NCBI GenBank assembly: GCA_002786025.1
Contig: NHNW01000036.1
Location: 1-64,000, forward strand
From: Zasmidium citrigriseum
Taxonomy: Eukaryota > Ascomycota > Dothideomycetes > Mycosphaerellales > Mycosphaerellaceae
Direction of reading: 5' to 3'
Length of the DNA: 64,000 nucleotides
In this document: piece by piece, positions 32,267 to 42,858 of the stretch
Numbering within the stretch: position 1 is the first letter of the stretch
Layout of the letters: every line of letters begins with the position of its first letter
Translations under genes and position numbers: made by a program
The notes under the pieces: model-generated
What the model saw: only the letters and a program-made list of their open reading frames with translations
Database searches by the model: none
What the model was told of the DNA's origin: nothing

Positions 32267-33532
32267 TCATCGGTTGAAGGTGGCGTCCAGATGTGCTGCA
32301 GTCTCAACAGGATATTTCTCAGCCAGCTTCGCCAAGTCATCCCCTTTGGACGCCTTTGGCTTGAGAACACTCCGAACTTTGTGGTCTGTACCATGGTGTT
32401 TAGCGACGATCCAAGGAGTGCAGCCCTTCCAGTCTCGAAGACTTCGATTCGCGCCAGCGTTGATGAGTAGCCGGCACAACTCCTCCGAGCCTATCTGTGC
32501 CGCAGACTCATGAGGACTGACTCCGTCATCGGCCTGGGCATTCACATTGGCACCCTTCTGAATCAGAACTTTGACGCATTCGACGTGGTTTTGCCGGACC
32601 GCGTGTCTGATGAGAGCCCGTCGCTTGAGGACGGCATAATGCAGTGCTGTTCGTCCTTCATTGTCTTCGGCATTGAGGTCTACTCGTCGATCGGCCACAA
32701 TTCTCTTGGCGGTATCTGCATTACTGACGAGATGAAGTGGCGTGCAGCCATGCTCGTCTTTGGCATTGACGTCGGCAGAGTCTGCACGAAGAAGCTTGCG
32801 GACCTGCAGAGTATCGCCAGACTCGGCAGCTTGGTGAAGCTTGGTCGTTCTCTTGTCAGAAGCTATTAACTCTTAAGGAGGTGCAGGCGATGGACTTCTT
32901 GCCCGGTCGTTCACAATGCTTAAGAGCTTGTCCTGACCAGTCAACAGCTGGGAAAGCATGCCGTCCTGATTCGTCAAATGGACATCGATCTTATCCCCAC
33001 CACCTACGACTGCAATGATGAGGTCTTATGTACGCTTGGCCAGAGATTTGAATTGTTCTGTATGCCTGACATATTGGTCTTCCAGTCGTTTTCGCAGGCT
33101 GAACAGGATCCTGGTGTCGAGCTCTCGTCGATACTTTTCCAAGCGATCGGCTATCTTTTCAAGCTCGTCCTTCTGCCATACTGACATCAAAGCTTGCTTA
33201 CAGCTTTTGATGCGACGTTTCTTCCCCTGAATTTTGAACTTGTCCGAACGTAGGATGAGGTCGGTTGCGATGGCCGTGCAATTGTCCGCTATGATCCGGA
33301 GGCGCCATCATTCCGGCTCCAGCCTCTGGCCAGTGGACAAGCTGGTCTGAGATTTCGAGACTTCGGACGAGAGTTCTCGCAGGTCCCTCACGACTCCCTC
33401 GGAATCCTTGTTCCCCAGGAGAACTCCATCAGTGACTCGGTAGATTTCGTTTCCAGCCGAGACCAAGTTTCCGGCAAAGGATATGAGTTGGACTATACCA
33501 CTGGCCAGAGAGAAGGCACTCAGCGGATCCAT
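32267..33532 (-). pseudogene. Broken ankyrin-repeat protein with fungal STAND/NLR-type N-terminal domain
   Basis: A continuous frame of 422 codons from ATG 33532 to the stop at 32267 is interrupted by three stops: TGA at 33310-33308 (codon 75), TAA at 33028-33026 (codon 169) and TAA at 32875-32873 (codon 220). Coding-like sequence continues in the same frame across all three. The N-terminus (MDPLSAFSLASGIVQLISFA) is the helical domain found at the front of many fungal NLR/STAND and ankyrin proteins. It continues past stop 1 as IIADNCTAIATDLI and as the coiled segment IADRLEKYRRELDTRILFSL. After stop 3 come about four ankyrin repeats (LHQAAESGDT, DEHGCTPLHL, NEGRTALHYA, HVECVKVLIQKGANVNAQ). 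No intron pair keeping phase removes the stops. Each stop is one C-to-T change from CGA or CAA. Confidence 0.8.
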
Positions 33533-34295
33533 GGAAGAGGACGTCGGCCAGGCTGTGAAAGAAGATGGAACTCGTAGAGGTGAAGTCGGGTCAGCCCCGG
33601 CAGTGCTCGCTCAGCCACAGCGCATCTTCCGTGCGCCTCCATCTTTCAGCTCCTGCGACCAACATCATTGCAAAAACTTCCCACAAGTGTCTCAGCGACG
33701 ACCGTCCTGGCTGCGAATATGTTTGTAATGGTCAATCTGATGGACGTCGATGGACGAAGCAAGAACAGCGATGAAAGTTTCCCAGCCTCCTGTTTTTCCG
33801 CCGCCCGGTCTACGGTTGCCGGGCAAAGTCAAAATTGGTCCTATCGAGGCGCCATTCAACATGGATCTGGTCAGGTGGACATTGACGAGCAATTATCCAG
33901 ACAGCGTGGCACCCTCATACCCAGCGGCAAAATACAGCGTACACGGAGAATCCGTAACGCCAGAGACACTGGAATCGCGGACTTGGATTTTAAGTTCACT
34001 CCCCACTAGTTTTCTGACCTCGCTTTTGACAATGTGCTCATCACATGATTCAATCTCATTTGAGGCATTCTTCACTGACTTCTATTTTCCCTCGTGTGCT
34101 TCTAGTCTCACTTTTCTGATCTTCTCTCACACGCTACTGGCTGATCATCTAAGCTTTGCTACTTCTGCGGTTTCCATCACTGAAACTCTTCCTGCATCTT
34201 CGCCCCACGAACTCTCCAACACTTCACAAATCAACTCAATCCGGCACCGAAAAGAACGACGACACCGCAGAGCGACAACTGTAACAACCGCGGCC
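33533..34295. other. Intergenic stretch between pseudogene and DUF7918-like gene
   Basis: Divergent spacer. The frame of the downstream gene stays open back to an ATG at 33750, but that segment is Ser/Thr/Leu-rich and reads like translated leader, so I leave it out of the CDS. Confidence 0.4.
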
Positions 34296-36417
34296 ATGAT
34301 CCATCCAGACGGCATCGAGGTGTATCTCAAACCCCATGGCACCCTCAACCAGGATATCAAATTCGCGGAATTTCCAATTCAAGACTTCGAGACATCGACA
34401 GCGTCGGAAGAGTACCACAACAGCCGCTGCATTGTCCTCGCCAGAGAAGGCAACTTCGACGTGGCGATCAGATGTCTTCCTCAATTCAGGATGTTCAGTG
34501 CTTCAGCCCTCAAGACGACGGTTCGGGACGGGCGACCAGAAGAGCGTGCATTGAGTAATGTCATCATCCAACGATCACGCGTCTTCGAGCAAAACATCCG
34601 GGTTGAGAACTTGTATGGAGAAGAAGCAAACGGCGGCCGTCGAGAGAAGCTCGAAATGGTTTCTGCCTCGAGAGGTAAGGTAATTACTTTTCAACCATTG
34701 CGAAGCATGCTGAACGATCACCAGCTTTGAACAGGGAATTCGATACCAGACGCTGCAATCTCATCCTCGACCCAAAACTCAACACCTGTGGCTCGGTGTT
34801 GGTGATCGTGCAACGCGTAAACCCGAAATGGTCAGACTTAGCTGAAGGCCAGACCAAAGCAGAGCGGTGAGCAGCATCCAGATGCATGCGAAATTAGGAT
34901 ATCTAATTGTCTTAAGAAGAAGACTATACGGTCCAGGAAATCCTGCTCAAGATCGAACCTTTGAGAAGGGGCAGACTAAGCAGCTTCGGGGCAAGAACGG
35001 GGATCCTTACATCTTCGAATTCCAATATCGTTCTGAAGGTATGGTCTAAATCATTTCCAAATGGGCAAGTACTTGTAGCTAAAAACGATCTGCAGCTTAC
35101 ATTCGCGGTCTGCATAAAGCTTTACTCCCAAAAGACGTGCAGTGCAGTGTCAGCCCCGAAGAGCCAATTGAGAAAATCGGACTGATCAGCGACCTGTCCT
35201 TCGTCCGGATTCGGGAGAAGGACAAGGAGGAACGGCAGAAGGCAAGCGATGACTTCAACAGACGTCAAGCTGTAATCAACGATTGGAACAACGACGATCC
35301 GGCAACGACAGGCAGCGGCGATGCCTCAAATGAGCAACCTGCTCCAACCCACGTGAAAGCGAAAAAGCCAGAACCGGAGTTCTGTGACTGCAATAATCCA
35401 TTTCATGGTCGTTCGAAGCCCAAGGCCCAATCTACGAAGGCTTTCGGACCTCGAAGTGGACCACGAGCAATGTCGAGTCGATCTGAGATGGGAGACATTG
35501 CGTTACCTTCCTCACAAGAAACATCTGTCCTTGGAACGCGTGATAGTCAAGGAAGCTTAGAAAGCAACCCATTGCCACCGACATGTTCGCGGTGCTGCAA
35601 GCTCAAAGTATCAAAGTCCCAGCGACCAGCATTTCTGCGGAAATGGTCCGCGAGGGGCATCGCCGACGAGGAGCACCTGGATGACGAAGAAAACTTTGAC
35701 TTCGGAATGCCAGAGACCTCAAGTGAGCAGCTTCCAGAAAGTCATGATGCCAGCCAGGCTCCAGATGCACACGATATAAATGCGGCCGTGAATGCAAATT
35801 GGGACAGTTTCGATCATGTCGCCCCAGAGGACTGGCCTCGTCTTAACGATGCCCAGATGTGGGAACCAGCAGAGCTCAAGTATTGTTTCAACGTCCGTGG
35901 AAAGACCACGGCTGCAACAGCAATTCCCGCGGGGCTACTGACGCCCGAACCATCTCCATTTATTTATTCGCTCTCGGGCATGGTACAAGCTCAACGCGAG
36001 GAGGCACAGCATGCTTTGACGGAACAAGATACTGTGAGAGAGCACGCCCCTTCCTTTAGCCCCGACAGAGCTAGCGAGATGACAGACAGAAACGAGATCG
36101 GAAAGCGAGTAGCACACACGCCAGCTGAGCAGCAACCTTCCAAGAGAGTTCGCACCGACGTGGATCTAACAGTCGACAAGGACGACGAAGATACAACGGC
36201 CAAGGAGGAGTCGAAAGGCGAGTCGAATTTCGGGACACAAGTCGGACCTGCTATCAGTGAGGAAGAAGACGACCTACAAGAGCAGCTGGCCGAAGTGCTA
36301 CGACAAGAGCGAGAGGTACAGCTAGAGCGCAAGAAAGCCGAGCTTCAGCGAAAGATCAAATTGGCTCGCAAGAAGGCGACAAGCGCTGTAACCAAGAAAG
36401 AGGACACACCGAACTAG
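34296..36417 (+). CDS. DUF7918-like fungal protein with acidic, coiled C-terminus
   Basis: Exons 34296-34674, 34725-34866, 34917-35038 and 35096-36417 give about 654 aa. The third exon may start three bases later (a tandem acceptor AAGAAG). The first 240 residues form a beta-rich domain (IEVYLKPHGT, RCNLILDPK, GSVLVIVQRVNPKW, YIFEFQYRSEGAYIRGL) that resembles the fungal domain of unknown function DUF7918; this call is from pattern memory and is moderate. The rest is polar and disordered, with CDCNNPFHG and CSRCCKLKV cysteine clusters (about 295 and 360). It ends in a charged coiled coil (LQEQLAEVLRQEREVQLERK) rich in Lys at the tail, suggesting a nuclear or nucleic-acid-linked role. No enzyme motif is visible. 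Four exons join in phase. Confidence 0.7.
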
Positions 36418-36535
36418 CAGACTGAGAGAGGACTGGACTCTTGATGGACTGCGAGAGGTTAAAAGCCACACAGCGTGGTGTGACTGGAGTTACCATGGCG
36501 GCGGAACCTTCTTTGGACAAAAGCGTTTGATGATT

Positions 36536-37273
36536 TTACACTTCTCCATACTTCTTGACACCCTTCGGCTTAATACCGTTATCCCAGAAATGTATAGTCC
36601 CTCCAGGAATATCCCTTCCGGGATTCTGGTCCCCTCCAAAATCCGCCGCCCTCCCAACAGCGACATCAAATCCACACCGCGTGTAGAACTTCTCATTTCC
36701 CTCAGAACTAACCACACTGCAAGGTACACCATCTTTCTTCGCCTGCTCGAAACCCCACTTCACCAGCTCACGACCAACGCCTTGCTTCCCATAAGCAGGA
36801 TCTACGCCCAAAGTCGAGAGATCCCAGACTTCAGCTCTCGTTCCGGTCCAGTGGTGAGCCATGAAAGGCCACATTTGAGCGAGTACTTCCGTCTTCGATG
36901 GATCCAGTGCTCGGTTTGGATAGACGAATGATTCGAGATAGTTGTATGTCTTCATTGCGTTGATCATGGTCGTAGTGTAGAGACTTTGGTGCGGTTTCGT
37001 TCGTACTCGTCGCCATTGTGAGAGGCCTGTGATGACCTCTTGTCCGTTTTCGTCTGTCGTTGTAGCAACGTGCAAGTGTACATCGGGTCCGCTAACGTAT
37101 TGGATCCGGAGATTGTAGAGAAAGAATAGGTACATGTCGTCTGGGTATTGATCGCCGTGGGGGTGTAGGTATGGGCCGTGCATTGGCTCGTCTTTGAATG
37201 CTCTTGCTAGACATTTTGCAGCTGTAGTAAGATCTGCGAATGTTGCCGGTCGTATTTTGATGTTGTTCGACAT
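36536..37273 (-). CDS. GNAT-family N-acetyltransferase
   Basis: One exon of 245 aa starting MSNNIKIRPATFADLTTAAK. The acetyl-CoA binding motif A is at LSTLGVDPAYGKQGVGRELVK (Q/R-x-x-G-x-G/A type, here KQGVGREL near residues 164-171), followed by the usual helix and the CGF turn at FYTRCGF. The first ATG of the longer open frame (upstream) is ignored because MSNNIKIRPA is the typical GNAT opening. Such fungal GNATs are often small-molecule or peptide acetyltransferases; the substrate is unknown. The gene is divergent from EMI1, with about 300 bp shared promoter space. Confidence 0.9.
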   Translation of the reverse strand: MSNNIKIRPATFADLTTAAKCLARAFKDEPMHGPYLHPHGDQYPDDMYLFFLYNLRIQYVSGPDVHLHVATTTDENGQEVITGLSQWRRVRTKPHQSLYTTTMINAMKTYNYLESFVYPNRALDPSKTEVLAQMWPFMAHHWTGTRAEVWDLSTLGVDPAYGKQGVGRELVKWGFEQAKKDGVPCSVVSSEGNEKFYTRCGFDVAVGRAADFGGDQNPGRDIPGGTIHFWDNGIKPKGVKKYGEV

Positions 37274-37570
37274 CTTCTGAGGAGGAAGTGAATGAAATTG
37301 ACAAGAGAATGTATGTGAGGAAAGAACAGCGGTAGAACGGTGAATCAAAGATATGTCCAATGCCTCTCGTTTCCTACAATGAGACACCTCTTTCTTGCTC
37401 GTCTCTTTGTATGCTCCGGAAAAGAGTGTGATAATGTGTGCCAGGTAAAGATGGTTCAGGAGGAAGAGGTGAAGTCGACTCTCGGTCACGGCCCGAAGTT
37501 TCACCGACCTCCGATGACATGTGAAGAGCGCGACTCTTTGCGACATTGGACTTCACAAGAAACCTTCAAA

Positions 37571-38248
37571 ATGGGATGGTTATGGCCCTTCGCCTCCGGC
37601 GCATCATCAAACGAGACCACTCAAACACCACAAAACGATGGATCCGATCATAACCCTCAGAGCAAAGGCGTCGCCCTCACAGACGAACAGCGACTACGCA
37701 TCTTCGGCCGCCCAGGACCCGCCGCATCTCAACCACAAACCCAAGACGAGAAGGCCGATGCCGAGCTAGAAGCCTTAATAAAGTCCTTCTCAGCAGAAGC
37801 CGGCGATACAAAGCAATCAACAGAACCCTCAAAGCCCAGAGCCAAAGAACCCGAACCCATCGAAGAACCCAGCAGAATCCTCCCCGATGGCTCTCTCGAT
37901 ATCTCTCCCGATGCTATTTACCCACGAACGATGTCCTGTCGGCAGCAATTCGATCAGGCGTTCTACTGCCAGTCTCTTGGCGGGAAGTTCAACGATATCT
38001 ACAGATATGGACATTTGCAGTCGTGCTCGGAGCAATGGGGGGCGTTTTGGTTCTGTATGAGGACGAGGACATTGCCGGAGAAGCAGAAAGCTGAGGCGAT
38101 CAAGAACTTTTATAAGGATAGGGATGAGAGGAGGAAGCAAGAGTTTGGGAGCAGTGAGGATGTTTGGGAGATACGGAAAGTCGCGGTGGATAGAGCATTT
38201 TGGAAGGATCCGGATAAGGATGATGAAGATGTGCATGTGAAAGAGTGA
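37571..38248 (+). CDS. EMI1: Twin-CX9C protein, EMI1 / DUF3128 family
   Basis: One exon of 225 aa beginning MGWLWPFASG. The family core carries two CX9C motifs, CRQQFDQAFYC and CSEQWGAFWFC, separated by GGKFNDIYRYGHLQS. This is a coiled-coil-helix arrangement that usually forms two disulfides in the mitochondrial intermembrane space. Yeast Emi1 is needed for early meiotic gene induction and mitochondrial function. The N-terminal half is low-complexity and Pro/Glu-rich, as in other filamentous-fungal members. The start at 37571 is chosen for the conserved MGWLWPF; the frame is open upstream. Confidence 0.88.
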   Translation: MGWLWPFASGASSNETTQTPQNDGSDHNPQSKGVALTDEQRLRIFGRPGPAASQPQTQDEKADAELEALIKSFSAEAGDTKQSTEPSKPRAKEPEPIEEPSRILPDGSLDISPDAIYPRTMSCRQQFDQAFYCQSLGGKFNDIYRYGHLQSCSEQWGAFWFCMRTRTLPEKQKAEAIKNFYKDRDERRKQEFGSSEDVWEIRKVAVDRAFWKDPDKDDEDVHVKE

Positions 38249-38695
38249 ATAGACTCTGATTGAGCGCAATCAGTAAGGATAAGGAGACAACATCATTTGC
38301 TGGGCCAGGCTCTGTGCCATTCAGACGACGACTGGAGGGGCCTCCTGTCTGCAACGGCAGGCTGCGCTGGCGCAGGACTCAGACTCAAAAGCCATCATAT
38401 TGGATGCGACAGTGAGAGAACAGAAGAGGCAGAGAGGCGGCAACTCAAGTTAGACCGTAAGCTTGAGATCAACTAAAAGCTCAAGACATCGCTAAATACA
38501 GCGACAGACACGCATCAAGCGCGAAGAGCCACAAGAATTGCCTAAACTCCACTCATAATGATACAGCCAGTTCCAGTCCGCCTCTCCAATCCCATCCAAC
38601 CGCTAGGTCATTTCTCGTGAGGTAGAAATTCCAATCTAACCCATATAATACCATTCACATCGACAAGCCATCAGTATCCAACTCACTGACGACCC
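38249..38695. other. Convergent spacer EMI1 / Gly-Met protein
   Basis: 3' ends of two converging genes; nothing else supported. Confidence 0.4.
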
Positions 38696-39076
38696 TCAAA
38701 ACAAGCCCCTCGCGAGGGGACTCGGCAACAACAATTGCTGGCCTCCCACAATCCCCGGCAGACCAGCAAGTCCACCCATTCCCATCCCAACTCCCATACC
38801 CATACCCATTCCCATGCCCATACCACCGCCCATACCGCCGTTCATCAGCATCATCAAACGCGGATCGAGACCTCCCTGGTGCCAGTGGAAATGGCGATTA
38901 CCCCTCCGCCGGTTCAAGCTGTAAATCAGCCGCATCATCTCGGCGCCGTTGAGGAAGCCCATCTGGTAGTACGCCATGAGTTGGGGGAGTTGGTCGAGGT
39001 CCATTTCGCTGTAGAAGGAGTCGTAGCCGCTGAGGAATTGCGGGCTGAGTAGGGGGGCGAGTGCAGCTGGAAGCAT
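38696..39076 (-). CDS. Small protein with Gly-Met repeat, unknown function
   Basis: A 126-aa frame starting MLPAALAPLLSPQFLSGYDS. The middle is ordered and helical (EMDLDQLPQLMAYYQMGFLN, GAEMMRLIYSLNRRRGN), followed by a GM/GMG repeat at about residues 79-103. It ends LLLPSPLARGLF. Immediately upstream, 39155-39098 looks like a 58-nt intron (GTAAGT ... CTGAC ... CCCCAG) in the 5' leader, because the frame before the donor hits a stop with no start codon. I know no family. The antisense strand is also open here because the repeat is codon-biased; the minus frame is preferred for its ordered segment and the intron signals. Confidence 0.5.
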   Translation of the reverse strand: MLPAALAPLLSPQFLSGYDSFYSEMDLDQLPQLMAYYQMGFLNGAEMMRLIYSLNRRRGNRHFHWHQGGLDPRLMMLMNGGMGGGMGMGMGMGMGVGMGMGGLAGLPGIVGGQQLLLPSPLARGLF

Positions 39077-39097
39077 CGGCTGCTGGGAGTCTTGGTG

Positions 39098-39155
39098 CTG
39101 GGGAGAGAGTGTCAGAATGAGTGAGGCATGATGGAAAGGTGGCTGGGCGACTTAC
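39098..39155 (-). other. Predicted 5'-leader intron of the Gly-Met protein gene
   Basis: On the minus strand the stretch begins GTAAGTC, contains CTGAC near its 3' end and closes CTCTCCCCAG. The sequence upstream of the donor has a TAA in the only frame that would join in phase and no ATG after it, so the intron would lie in the untranslated leader. Confidence 0.5.
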
Positions 39156-39860
39156 TGTTGTTGTGTTATCTGACTTGGTGTTTTAGGTCATGCAACTGTC
39201 GATCGATGGGACTTGTGAAGCGAAGAAGTGGAAGAGGGCCGCGGCAGGAGGCATCGGTCTTATACCCCTTCGCTGGGGTTACAGTTCCACAGGCTGCCCT
39301 GTACGACCATAAGAGAGGAATTCCTTCCGAGGCGTCCTCGAGGACAGGCGAGGCCCGTCGTTTAGAAGGCGGTATTTGAGGTTGCAGCAGGCCAAGACCT
39401 GTTCGCACCGGTTGAGGTGCCACGGGCAAGGTTGGGCTCTTCGCATGGAGGCCGCCTTGGACGACCGGGGCGGATTGTTTGCTACGGGTGTTCACGTCAA
39501 GAGCGCGAAACGACTGGCCATCGCGGCCCTTTTCCTTGAGATGTTGCATACTCGGCGACTGTTTCGGAGACAAGGGACTCATGCGTGTCGAGAATTGTCA
39601 CCTCAGGTCGAGAGGGTGGCTTCATCTGATCATTTGTCAACGCAAGTAGTGGCAGGACACTGTTTCTGGGCGGCTTCCTGCAGCCGGCCCATATTCCCCG
39701 ACATACAATCTTTCCCTACACGGATGCCAGTCACTAATCTCTCAGCCTTAACCGAGTTCACCGCCCTTCCTGAGGGACATCCGCCATTCCACGCCTTGCG
39801 CCTGCCATACCTGCAAGATATAGTCTACCCGTCGTTCATATGTGCCACGTGATCGAACCT
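39156..39860. other. Intergenic stretch upstream of the Gly-Met protein
   Basis: Contains an open minus-strand frame (39166-39582) of mixed composition that I cannot connect to a known protein. Otherwise probable promoter, plus the 3' flank of the CTF4 gene. Confidence 0.35.
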
Positions 39861-42509
39861 TCAAACATCATCGTCGTCCACCAGTCCCACCATGCGCCGT
39901 TCTGCCAGTTCCGTAATCTTTTCGCTCAGGAGATCGTGCTGGAATCGCTGTGCGATCTTGCCAGCAGCTGTGAGCATCTGGCCTGACCGGTCTCTCATCA
40001 GTGATGCAATCTCCAGCGCCTTCATACCACGCTCTTCGCCTTCTCTGCATTCAGCCGCAATGAGTTGCAGTAACGCCTTGTCCACCTCCTTTTCCACGGC
40101 CATGAGATCAGTCTTCTGACTGGCGGTGGCGTGCGTGTTGTCAACGAGGTCCTGGAGGAGCGAATGCTGAGTCGCGAAACGGACATACTGCTCCTCGAGG
40201 GTCTTCTGATGGGCGACGGCCTGATCCTCGTCATCCTGCGCCGCGGAGATAGGCACCTTGAATTCAAAGTCCGATAAAAGAGGTCGAGGGAAATACGGAT
40301 ACTGCTCGCCGCCCTTGAGGATAATGCAGTGGAAGCGATTGTCTGCCACTGCAACAGGCCAGTAGCTCTCCTCTTTCTTGCCTCCTGCGAGTCGCTCCAG
40401 TGTTCGGGTGTCGAGGAGGGGGACCCATCTCGCCTGGCCGGGCGTCCTCCAATGTTGGCAAACCAGCAAGACGCCGTCACTATCGTATACGCAAGGGTCG
40501 CCTTTGTCGCTGAAAAGCACACTGCGAAGCTCCGTGCCTTCGGGTAGCGCGAGTATGTCTTCACTCTGGCAAATTTCATCTCTCTTGACATTTTCAATAG
40601 TGTAGAGCAGTCGCGTCGTGCCATCACCACCTACCGGCCCGTTGCCGACCGTCATCACGTAGTCTCGGAAGCTTGCGCAGGTCACAGCTGGTGTGCTCTT
40701 CTGGCGGTAGACCTTCAAAGGCAGGCCAAACAGACTGTAGATGCGGACATAGCCAGCTGTTGTAGTCGCAACAACACAAGAGCTGCTTAGCGACAGTGAT
40801 GTCACTTCTTCGCCATCGGGAAGTTCTGTTCTCCAGTCCACTCTAGCAGTCCAGGTCTCGTGCGGGCGGTAGTAAATGATGGCGGGATGATGCGCAGAGC
40901 GAGGACATGAGAAGAGCGATCCGTTCTCATTAAGGCAAGCTTTGTCGTAGCGGTACGGATCTGTGAAGTGGAAGTCTCGGTGCTCCTGACGATCGTAGAA
41001 TTCGACAGTCACTGTGTGGTGTGTTTCTTGGTTCACTGTCCAAACGAAACCAGTCAAGTTGAGGCACAGATAGCGTCGGTTGCCTTTCCAAGGAGTGCTA
41101 CCGGGCTGGAAAGATTCTTGTAGTTGTGGTTCCCACGTGTTGTACGCTGCGTGACGCTTCGCTTGTGGACCATTCGATGTCTGAGCCGTGCGCTTGCCGA
41201 AATTGTTGGGCTCTTCAGCATACCCAGCGCCGTCATCATCCTCGATAAAGCCATCACCATCCTCAGACATGGCATCGGGGCCCAGCAAATCGTCAAGGTA
41301 GTCATCTTGTGCCGTACGCTTGTGGTGAACACCATTGGTCGTCGGTTTTCGAGCATTGCCAGAAATCTCAGAAAGTGGATCATTGTTCAGCGGCGAGGGT
41401 TGAATGTCCATTCGCAGCATTTTCCTATGCTCGTCAGGCACGAAGTCTTCGCGGATGAAAAGCTCGCCGTTGCTGTTGGTATAAGATAACACATTCTCCT
41501 TTGGGTGCCATTGCATGTCCAGGACGGTACTGCGTAAATCTTCATAGGTCTTCAAGACCTTCTGAGATCGTGCGTCCCAGAGAATCAAGGTCTTGTCCAG
41601 GTCAGCACTCACGAGCAGTGCACCATTGGGAGACCACGCCAGAGCTGAGACTTCCGAGTTGTGGCCTCCAGAGAAGACCTTTTGGCGTTCCCAATCGCTA
41701 CGGCCAACGACCTGAAGATCTGAATAACTCGCACGTCAGTCAGACAATAAACAGCAGAATTTGTTGCCGCTCTCTCACCTTTCGTATCGGTTGGCACAAC
41801 GAATGCTCTGCCATCTGGGTGCCAAGTTGCTCTCGTCGAAGCTTCGGATTCAGTGTCAAGTACATTGATCAAACCGTCGACTCGGCGGATGAGCTGCGGC
41901 TGCTCCGAACTGAGTGAGTAGGCGTATATCATTCCGTCGGTGCACGATGCAGTGAGGGTGGTTCCACTGAGATCAAAAGAAAGTTGCTTGGCCGGCCGTG
42001 TCTGCTCTCGAAGGGTCATGACATTGGTCAAATCGTCGAGGTTGACAATCTTGATCTCAAGCTCACTGTCTCGAAGTCAATGGATAATCACCAGTCTTAT
42101 CATGGGCACACATACTCGCTAGCAACTGCGACCCATTTGCCATCTGGAGAGAGAGCCAGGTCGTGTATCGCGCCGGAACATCTTGTTAGCATCTCGTCCA
42201 TGCGCTTCGTGGTGAGATTGTATTTGTAGACTTCTCCATCTTCACAGCCGACGATGAAGAAGTCATTGGTGGCCACGACGGCGGTGTGATTTTCGGAAGT
42301 AACATCGATTATATCTGGCTCGTCGTCGGAGCCATGCTCAAATATCCGTATAGCGGTATTCGAGCCTGCTGTAACAAGCTTCCTTCCATTTGGGGTGTAA
42401 CTGAAGTACGTTGGTCCTGGAGCGTCTGTAGCAATGTGAGCGAAATTTCTGTAAGTGTCTGTCTCTGGATATACTCACGAGCTGGACGCCCACGTAGTGC
42501 TGTAGCCAT
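39861..42509 (-). CDS. CTF4: Replisome scaffold CTF4 / Mcl1 / SepB (AND-1 family)
   Basis: Exons (minus strand) 42509-42479, 42425-42116, 42065-41779 and 41719-39861 give 828 aa. The N-terminal third is a WD40 propeller (PGPTYFSYTPNGRKLVTAGS, CSGAIHDLALSPDGKWVAVA, HNSEVSALAWSPNG, DKTLILWDARSQKVLKTYED). An acidic linker follows, then the SepB/Ctf4 beta-propeller domain (STPWKGNRRYLCLNLTGFVW, SCVVATTTAGYVRIYSLFGL) and the C-terminal helical domain that in yeast trimerises and recruits GINS and DNA polymerase alpha. Length fits Ctf4/SepB without the HMG box of animal AND-1. The start MATALRGRPA lies in a 31-nt first exon; all four exons join in phase. It is divergent from CHZ1. Confidence 0.92.
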
Positions 42510-42858
42510 GTCGGTTGATCTGTTGTTTGGGATGTCTGAGGACGTGAAGTCGTGAAATCGGGAGAGTCGCGCGTCGCGTAGGAAGGCGCGTAAATTGACT
42601 TTGCCAGGGTCTGCTGGCCCGTGCCCCACGTGAGGTTTGGTTTGGTTCAGACATCAAACAACGACACAACCTCATCCTCCACCCGCGAAACATCGAACAC
42701 ACCGCATCCGACACACGCGCGCAGCTTCAAATCGCAGTCGCACAACGTACGTGATTGCGAGAAACGAGAGTGATGCCACTCAGTTTGCTGACGGCCATGG
42801 CGCATAGCTGTTTACTTTCACCTAACCGCTCACTCACCTGTCCGAACCCACATCCACC
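42510..42858. promoter_or_regulatory. Divergent promoter region of CTF4 and CHZ1
   Basis: 349 bp separate the two start codons, so both promoters must lie here. Both genes serve chromatin/replication, which makes shared control plausible, but I see no specific motif to name. Confidence 0.4.

Noticed and set aside
32823..33040. Introns that might rescue the ankyrin gene stops
   Set aside because: Candidate GT...AG segments (for example the 52-nt GTGAAC...AATAG) are not multiples of three or too short, and would break the shared frame.
33750..34295. In-frame 182-codon N-terminal extension of the DUF7918-like protein
   Set aside because: Ser/Thr/Leu-rich and unlike the domain that follows; treated as leader sequence.
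38780..38840. Short tandem repeat that could suggest a CRISPR or satellite array
   Set aside because: It is a 6-bp coding repeat (Gly-Met) inside one gene, with no spacer structure.
38735..39052. Plus-strand frame with His-Thr-Ser-type repeat
   Set aside because: Reverse complement of the Gly-Met repeat; the minus strand has the ordered region and intron signals.
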